DNA of 64,000 nucleotides from Pleomorphomonas koreensis DSM 23070 (lineage in GTDB: Bacteria; Pseudomonadota; Alphaproteobacteria; Rhizobiales; Pleomorphomonadaceae): assembly GCF_000425185.1 (NCBI RefSeq), contig NZ_AULH01000015.1, positions 62,001-126,000 of the forward strand. Reading direction: 5' to 3'. The notes beneath the pieces are model-generated. The model did not search any database. It was not told the DNA's origin and saw only the letters and a program-made list of their open reading frames with translations. The position numbers and the translations under genes are program-made. This document shows, piece by piece, positions 59,841-64,000 of this stretch; within the stretch, counting starts at the first letter, position 1; every line of letters starts with the position of its first letter.

Positions 59841-60374
59841 ATGAGTGACTTTTCCGGCAATTCCCATTCCGGCACGGAGGCCATCGCCTTCGGCGCGCGC
59901 GCGCTCAATTCGGAGCTGTTCCGCGACCTGTTCCGCGAGGGCATGGCACTGGTCGAGGAGACGGCGGCCTATCTCGACGGCGAAGGCCGCGCCGAGAGCC
60001 GGTCGCTCGGCCGCGCCGCCACGCTCGCCTATTCCACCGAGTCGATGCGCCTCACCACCCGCCTGATGCAGATCGCCTCCTGGCTGCTGATGCAGCGCGC
60101 CGTCAACGAGGGTGAGATGTCGCCCGACCAGGCGCGCAGCGAGAAGAACAAGGTCCGCCTCGATTTCCAGCCGCCGGTGATGTCCGGCCCGCTGTGGGAC
60201 GAATTGCCGGCAACGCTGCGGGCGATCATCGAGCGCACCGACCGCCTGCACGAGCGCATCGTCCACATGGACAAGGCGATCTACACCGCCGCCGCCGCGC
60301 CGGCCGCCAACGCGATCGCCCGCGACATCGATCGCCTGGCCAGCGCCTTCGGTGCCCGCCGCGTCGACGACTGA
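59841..60374 (+). CDS. DUF1465 family protein
   Basis: 177 residues, largely helical (LNSELFRDLFREGMALVEETAAYL; TESMRLTTRLMQIASWLLMQRAVNEG), matching the alphaproteobacterial DUF1465 family whose job is unknown; membership near cell-cycle genes has led to suggestions of a regulatory role. GAGGTGGCGTG precedes the ATG at 59841. Convergent with rpmE. Confidence 0.87.
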   Translation: MSDFSGNSHSGTEAIAFGARALNSELFRDLFREGMALVEETAAYLDGEGRAESRSLGRAATLAYSTESMRLTTRLMQIASWLLMQRAVNEGEMSPDQARSEKNKVRLDFQPPVMSGPLWDELPATLRAIIERTDRLHERIVHMDKAIYTAAAAPAANAIARDIDRLASAFGARRVDD

Positions 60375-60454
60375 TCCCTCTCTCGCGGCCCGAAGGCGCG
60401 GGGAGGCGCCGGGCGGGCCGCCGTTTCCGGCCCATCCTGCGATGCCGGAAACAA

Positions 60455-60483
60455 AACCCCGGCGAGCGCCGCTCGCCGGGGTT
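60455..60483. terminator. Terminator between DUF1465 gene and rpmE
   Basis: AACCCCGGCGAGC (60455-60467) pairs perfectly with GCTCGCCGGGGTT (60471-60483). On the minus strand TTTTGTTT follows, so it mainly serves rpmE. Confidence 0.88.
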
Positions 60484-60512
60484 CGTTATTTCTATGCTGT
60501 CGTGGCAGCGCC

Positions 60513-60740
60513 TTACTTCTTGGCGAACAGGCCACCGAACTTGGAGTTGAAGCGCGACAGACGGCCGCCGCGGTCCATCAGCTGCTGCTGACCGCCGGTC
60601 CAGGCCGGATGCACCTTCGGGTCGATGTCGAGGTTCAGCGTCGCATCCTTGGCGCCGTAGCACGAACGGGTGACGAACTCGGTGCCATCGGTCATGACGA
60701 CCTTGATGTCGTGATAGTCGGGATGAATGCCCTGCTTCAT
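60513..60740 (-). CDS. rpmE: 50S ribosomal protein L31
   Basis: 75 residues, [20 protein letters not shown] at the start and [17 protein letters not shown] later. Only one cysteine is present (SCYG), so this is the form lacking the four-cysteine zinc site, as in other rhizobia. Confidence 0.97.
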   Translation of the reverse strand: MKQGIHPDYHDIKVVMTDGTEFVTRSCYGAKDATLNLDIDPKVHPAWTGGQQQLMDRGGRLSRFNSKFGGLFAKK

Positions 60741-60991
60741 CTTTTCGGTCCTTTCCGGCGTCCGCGAGGACGCGATCGTTGACGCCGGCCTTGTCGGGGC
60801 GCCCGGTTACGGGATGTCGGCCGCGCGGCGGTTCCTCAGAGGAACGAGCCGCCCCGAGGAACACCTCGGGCGGCTCGCTTCCGGTCCACCGCATGGCCCG
60901 GTCGGGCGCCTCTATAGCGCAAAGCCTCGGCGCGGACAAGCGCGAGATGGCGCCGATGGCGCTGTTCCCGGCCCAATCGTACGACCTATCC

Positions 60992-61888
60992 TCAGCCGGC
61001 GTCGACGACGGCGGGAACCTGCTCGCGGGCCATGGCCTTCATCGCCTCCTGCACCTTCTCGAAGGCGCGCACCTCGATCTGGCGGACGCGCTCGCGGCTG
61101 ACGCCGAACTCGGTCGACAGGTCCTCGAGCGTCATCGGGTCCTCGGCCAGCCGCCGCGCCTCGAAGATGCGGCGCTCGCGATCATTCAGCACGCCGAGCG
61201 CCCGCTTCAGCATGGCGCGGCGCTGGTCGAGTTCCTCGGTTTCGGCCAAGACCGTTTCCTGGTCGTCGCGCTCGTCGACCAGCCAGTCCTGCCACTCGCC
61301 GCTCTCGCTGTCCGAGCGCAGCGGCGAATTGAGCGAAGCGTCGCCGGAGAGACGCCGGTTCATGGAAACCACGTCTTCCTGGGTGACGCCGAGCTTGGTG
61401 GCGATGGCCTCCACCTGGTCCGGCTTGAGGTCGCCGTCGCCAAGCGCCTGCAACTGGCTCTTGGCCTTGCGAAGGTTGAAGAACAGCCGCTTCTGGTTGG
61501 CCGTGGTGCCCATCTTGACCAGCGACCAGGAGCGCAGGATGTATTCCTGGATAGCCGCCTTGATCCACCACATGGCGTAGGTGGCGAGGCGGAAGCCCTT
61601 GTCCGGCTCGAAGCGCTTCACCGCCTGCATCAGGCCGACGTTGCCCTCGGAAATCACCTCGCCGATCGGCAGGCCATAGCCGCGATAGCCCATGGCGATC
61701 TTGGCGACCAGCCTGAGATGAGACGTGACGAGCTTCTGCGCGGCTTCGCGGTCGTCGTATTCGACGTAGCGCTTGGCCAGCATGTATTCTTCCTGCGGCT
61801 CAAGCATCGGAAAACGGCGAATCTCGTCGAGATAGCGGCTGAGGCCGCCCTCTCCGGCGGCGATCATCGGCAATGTGGTTCGGGCCAT
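60992..61888 (-). CDS. rpoH: Heat-shock sigma factor RpoH (sigma-32)
   Basis: 298 residues. Region 2 with VTSHLRLVAKIAMGYRGYGLP, YAMWWIKAAIQEYILRSWSLVK, then the RpoH box QKRLFFNLRKAKSQL that separates it from other group sigma factors; region 4 reads LEDLSTEFGVSRERVRQIEVRAFEKV. It directs heat-shock transcription. ATG 61888 gives the canonical MARTTLPM start; the longer frame to 61933 lacks support. Next to rluD, a common pairing. Confidence 0.97.
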   Translation of the reverse strand: MARTTLPMIAAGEGGLSRYLDEIRRFPMLEPQEEYMLAKRYVEYDDREAAQKLVTSHLRLVAKIAMGYRGYGLPIGEVISEGNVGLMQAVKRFEPDKGFRLATYAMWWIKAAIQEYILRSWSLVKMGTTANQKRLFFNLRKAKSQLQALGDGDLKPDQVEAIATKLGVTQEDVVSMNRRLSGDASLNSPLRSDSESGEWQDWLVDERDDQETVLAETEELDQRRAMLKRALGVLNDRERRIFEARRLAEDPMTLEDLSTEFGVSRERVRQIEVRAFEKVQEAMKAMAREQVPAVVDAG

Positions 61889-62023
61889 CGAGCACCCCCG
61901 TTGTCGTTCATGGGACCGCTCCCGGACGGACACGGCTCTCCCCCCGGCGCCCCGTCGGCGAGCGCGCCGATAGCCGAATATAGGAACAATCCCGGCATTT
62001 TCATGAGTAACTGACGAAAAAGC

Positions 62024-63067
62024 CTAAAGTTCCCGGAAAGCCGCCACAAGGCCGGCCATGTCGTCCGGCACCTCGCTTTCGAAGCGCAGCAGCTCGCCGC
62101 TGACCGGATGTTCGAAGGCGATGAGATAGGCGTGCAGCGCCTGGCGCGGGAAGGCGCGCACCGCCGAGGCCGCTGCCTCCGGCAGCCGGTTGGCCTTGGT
62201 CAGGAAATGCGCGCCGTAGACCGCGTCGCCGATCAGCGGATGGCCGGCGGCGGCGAGGTGGACGCGGATCTGGTGCGTCCGTCCCGTTTCGAGATGGCAC
62301 TCGACCAGCGAAGCGGCGGCGGCGCGTCCCGAAGCGGCGGGAAAGCGCTCGGCCACCTCGTAATGGGTGATCGCCGCCTTGCCGCCGGCGCCCTTGACGA
62401 TGGCCATCTTGGTACGGTCGGATGATGAGCGGCCGAGCGGCGCCTCGATCGTGCCCCGGAACGGCTCCGGGCTGCCCCAGACCAGCGCCAGATAGCCGCG
62501 CTCCAGCGGGCCGGTGCGGCCATGGTCGGCGAACTGGGCGGCGAGGCCGGCGTGTGCCCGGTCGGTCTTGGCCACCACCATCAGGCCGGTGGTGTCCTTG
62601 TCGAGCCGGTGGACGATGCCCGGCCGGCGCACGCCGCCGATGCCCGAGAGGCTGTCGCCGCAATGGGCGATCAGCGCGTTGACCAGCGTGCCGGTCCAGT
62701 TGCCGGCCGCCGGATGCACCACGAGACCGGCCGGCTTGTCGATGACGATCAGATCGTCGTCCTCGTGGACGACATGGAGCGGGATGTCCTCGCCCTGCGG
62801 CTCGGCGTCCTCGGCCGGCGGCACCAGCACGGCGAGATCGAACCGGCCGGCCAGCTTCCTCGCCGCGTCGGTGACGACCGCGCCGTCGACGCTGACCGCC
62901 CCAGCCTCGATCAGCGCTTTCAGGCGCGAACGGCTGACGTCGGGAAAGGCCTCGGCGACCAGCTTGTCGAGCCGCGTCCTGGCCGCCGCCTCGATGGTGG
63001 CCGTCCGTGCCTCGCCGCCCTCGTCCTGCACCTCGTCTTCCGGGCCGATATCGTCCTCGTCCGCCAT
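62024..63067 (-). CDS. rluD: RluA-family 23S rRNA pseudouridine synthase (RluD type)
   Basis: 347 residues. An N-terminal S4 domain (TRLDKLVAEAFPDVSRSRLKALIEAGAV) precedes the catalytic domain with GIVHRLDKDTTG, Asp156 being the catalytic residue, and ETGRTHQIRVHL. It makes pseudouridines in helix 69 of 23S rRNA in E. coli. ATG 63067 follows AAGGGGAAACG. Confidence 0.93.
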   Translation of the reverse strand: MADEDDIGPEDEVQDEGGEARTATIEAAARTRLDKLVAEAFPDVSRSRLKALIEAGAVSVDGAVVTDAARKLAGRFDLAVLVPPAEDAEPQGEDIPLHVVHEDDDLIVIDKPAGLVVHPAAGNWTGTLVNALIAHCGDSLSGIGGVRRPGIVHRLDKDTTGLMVVAKTDRAHAGLAAQFADHGRTGPLERGYLALVWGSPEPFRGTIEAPLGRSSSDRTKMAIVKGAGGKAAITHYEVAERFPAASGRAAAASLVECHLETGRTHQIRVHLAAAGHPLIGDAVYGAHFLTKANRLPEAAASAVRAFPRQALHAYLIAFEHPVSGELLRFESEVPDDMAGLVAAFREL

Positions 63068-63152
63068 CGTTTCCCCTTGCCACGCGTCGACAAACCGCGC
63101 CGGATTCGCTAAATGCCGGCTATCGCAGAAATCCGCTCTGAAGGAAAGCATC

Positions 63153-63506
63153 ATGGCGAGGCCGACCGACGACCAACCCGAGGCGCCGCTCGATCCGGCC
63201 ATCCTCCAGGTGCAGACGCGCCTCCGCGTCATGATGGCGATCGCCGCCGGCACGCTCGGCATCGGCCTGATCGCCGTCTTCGTCGCCATCGCCTTCCGCG
63301 TGGCGAAGAGCGGCGACGACGCGCCGCCGGCCGGCGCGCCGTTCCGCACGCTGCTTGAGGTGATGACGCCCGGCACCATCGTGGCCACCCAGGTCGACGC
63401 CGACCGCCTGTCGCTGGTCATCGACGGCCCCGAGGGCAAGGTGGTGGAGATCCATCACCTGCCGTCAGGGAAATTGATCGGCAGCGTGGTGCTGGTCGGC
63501 AAGTGA
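63153..63506 (+). CDS. Small single-pass membrane protein (DUF6476-like)
   Basis: 117 residues. An N-terminal soluble segment, one membrane helix (VMMAIAAGTLGIGLIAVFVAIAF, about 26-48) and a small beta-rich outside part (VATQVDADRLSLVIDGPEGK). It is divergent from rluD, with 85 bases between. From memory such proteins are found beside rluD in Rhizobiales. Function unknown. AAGGAA before the ATG. Confidence 0.78.
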   Translation: MARPTDDQPEAPLDPAILQVQTRLRVMMAIAAGTLGIGLIAVFVAIAFRVAKSGDDAPPAGAPFRTLLEVMTPGTIVATQVDADRLSLVIDGPEGKVVEIHHLPSGKLIGSVVLVGK

Positions 63507-63593
63507 CCCAGCCGGCTTGACGCCGGCCACCCGCTGTCCCATCTACCTCCCTTGAGGCCACGCCCTCGCCCGCCTTTGGCGGGAATGCCAAGT

Positions 63594-63607
63594 CCGGGAC
63601 GGCCCGG
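63594..63607 (+). promoter_or_regulatory. ACGG-loop hairpin before sugE, possible half of a guanidine-II riboswitch
   Basis: CCGGG (63594-63598), loop ACGG (63599-63602), CCCGG (63603-63607), directly before the AAGGAGG ribosome site (63616-63622). ACGR-loop hairpins occur in pairs in guanidine-II riboswitches; a clear second one is not seen. Confidence 0.3.
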
Positions 63608-63628
63608 CCCGACGCAAGGAGGGCCGCC

Positions 63629-63949
63629 ATGGCCTGGATATATCTGTTGATCGCCGGTCTCTTGGAAGTCGTCTGGGCCTACGGCATGAAGCTGTCGGCC
63701 GGCTTCACCCAGCTCGGCGCCAGCCTTCTCACGCTTGTCGCCATGCTCCTGAGCTTCGGCCTCCTGGCCATCGCCATGAAGTCGCTGCCGCTCGGCACCG
63801 CCTATACCGTCTGGACCGGCATCGGCGCCGTTGGCAGCTTCGCGGTCGGCATCGTCGTGCTCGGCGAAGCGGTGACGCCGCTGCGACTGATCGCCGCAGC
63901 GCTGATTCTCGCCGGCCTCTTGCTGATGAAGCTGTCGAGCCCGGCCTGA
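63629..63949 (+). CDS. sugE: SMR-family guanidinium/quaternary ammonium exporter SugE (Gdx)
   Basis: 106 residues, four membrane helices. The essential glutamate is Glu13 in GLLEVVWAYG, and AMKSLPLGTAYTVWTGIGAVG marks the SugE/Gdx branch rather than EmrE. Gdx proteins export guanidinium in exchange for protons as an antiparallel dimer. AAGGAGG precedes the ATG. Confidence 0.94.
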   Translation: MAWIYLLIAGLLEVVWAYGMKLSAGFTQLGASLLTLVAMLLSFGLLAIAMKSLPLGTAYTVWTGIGAVGSFAVGIVVLGEAVTPLRLIAAALILAGLLLMKLSSPA

Positions 63950-63956
63950 GCCGTCC

Positions 63957-64000
63957 TCATTCCCCCCAGGCGGCGAAGGCGTCGGCGAACACCTTGTCGC
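63957..64000 (-). CDS. Possible C-terminal end of a gene cut by the window
   Basis: A minus-strand frame enters at the right edge and ends DKVFADAFAAWGE then a TGA at 63959-63957. Convergent with sugE. Thirteen residues are too few to identify it. Confidence 0.35.
   Translation of the reverse strand, partial: DKVFADAFAAWGE

Noticed and set aside
59362-59841. Protein-coding frame of about 160 codons through the small RNA region
   Set aside because: No ribosome site, Cys/Arg/Ser-rich text typical of chance frames, and it runs through a strong terminator.
63507-63628. Complete guanidine-II riboswitch before sugE
   Set aside because: Only one ACGR-loop hairpin is found; the other candidates have ACGC or no loop match, so the full class call is not supported.

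Overview
This 64 kb stretch of visibly high-GC DNA looks like a chromosomal segment of an alphaproteobacterium, most likely of the order Hyphomicrobiales (Rhizobiales). The evidence is the block trcR (DUF1013) - quinone oxidoreductase - DUF1192 - DUF1465 - rpmE - rpoH, the three-subunit pnt transhydrogenase, the TolQRAB-Pal-CpoB-TilS-FtsH run, a cysteine-poor L31 and an alphaproteobacterial S21. No insertion sequence, prophage, integron or CRISPR array was found. The first gene is cut by the left edge, and a stop codon at the right edge probably ends another cut gene.

Layout. (1) 2-4860: a four-gene operon (cyclic amidohydrolase, M20 carbamoyl-amino-acid hydrolase, DUF917 protein, urocanase-like hydratase) that reads as breakdown of an imidazole or thiohydantoin compound to glutamate. 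(2) 4917-12086: a FadR-type regulator divergent from a sugar ABC importer and an intracellular GH51 arabinofuranosidase. (3) 12373-17231: a LacI regulator and a ribose-type ABC importer. (4) 17398-19651: tRNA-Glu, then a TPP riboswitch leading thiXY. (5) 19655-22739: a redoxin, then mntH divergent from mntR, with a near-perfect MntR box in the mntH promoter. (6) 22920-29576: MATE exporter, pntB/pntA2/pntA1, oligoendopeptidase F. (7) 29760-37822: NtrC-type regulator, L,D-transpeptidase, MepK-like DUF882 hydrolase, metallophosphatase and two unknowns. (8) 38086-49354: ruvB, isochorismatase-like hydrolase, ybgC, tolQRAB, pal, cpoB, tilS, ftsH. (9) 49423-56278: TPR lipoprotein, rpsU, class II glutamine amidotransferase, purEK, opgC flanked by two DUF465 proteins. 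(10) 56601-63949: trcR, qor, GNAT, DUF1192, a probable small RNA, DUF1465, rpmE, rpoH, rluD, a small membrane protein and sugE.

How it fits together. The left third is nutrient acquisition: three uptake or catabolic modules, each with a recognisable regulatory element (promoter plus palindrome at 6011-6058, paired LacI-type sites at 13510-13558, TPP riboswitch at 17723-17822, MntR boxes near 21815 and 22187). The middle is cell-envelope work: 3-3 crosslink synthesis and cleavage, the Tol-Pal machine and the FtsH protease. The right is housekeeping and cell-cycle regulation. The most interesting parts are the thiohydantoin-type operon, a terminator-ended candidate small RNA at 59462-59558 with an exposed CCTCCC, and the L,D-transpeptidase/MepK pair behind a sigma-54 activator.
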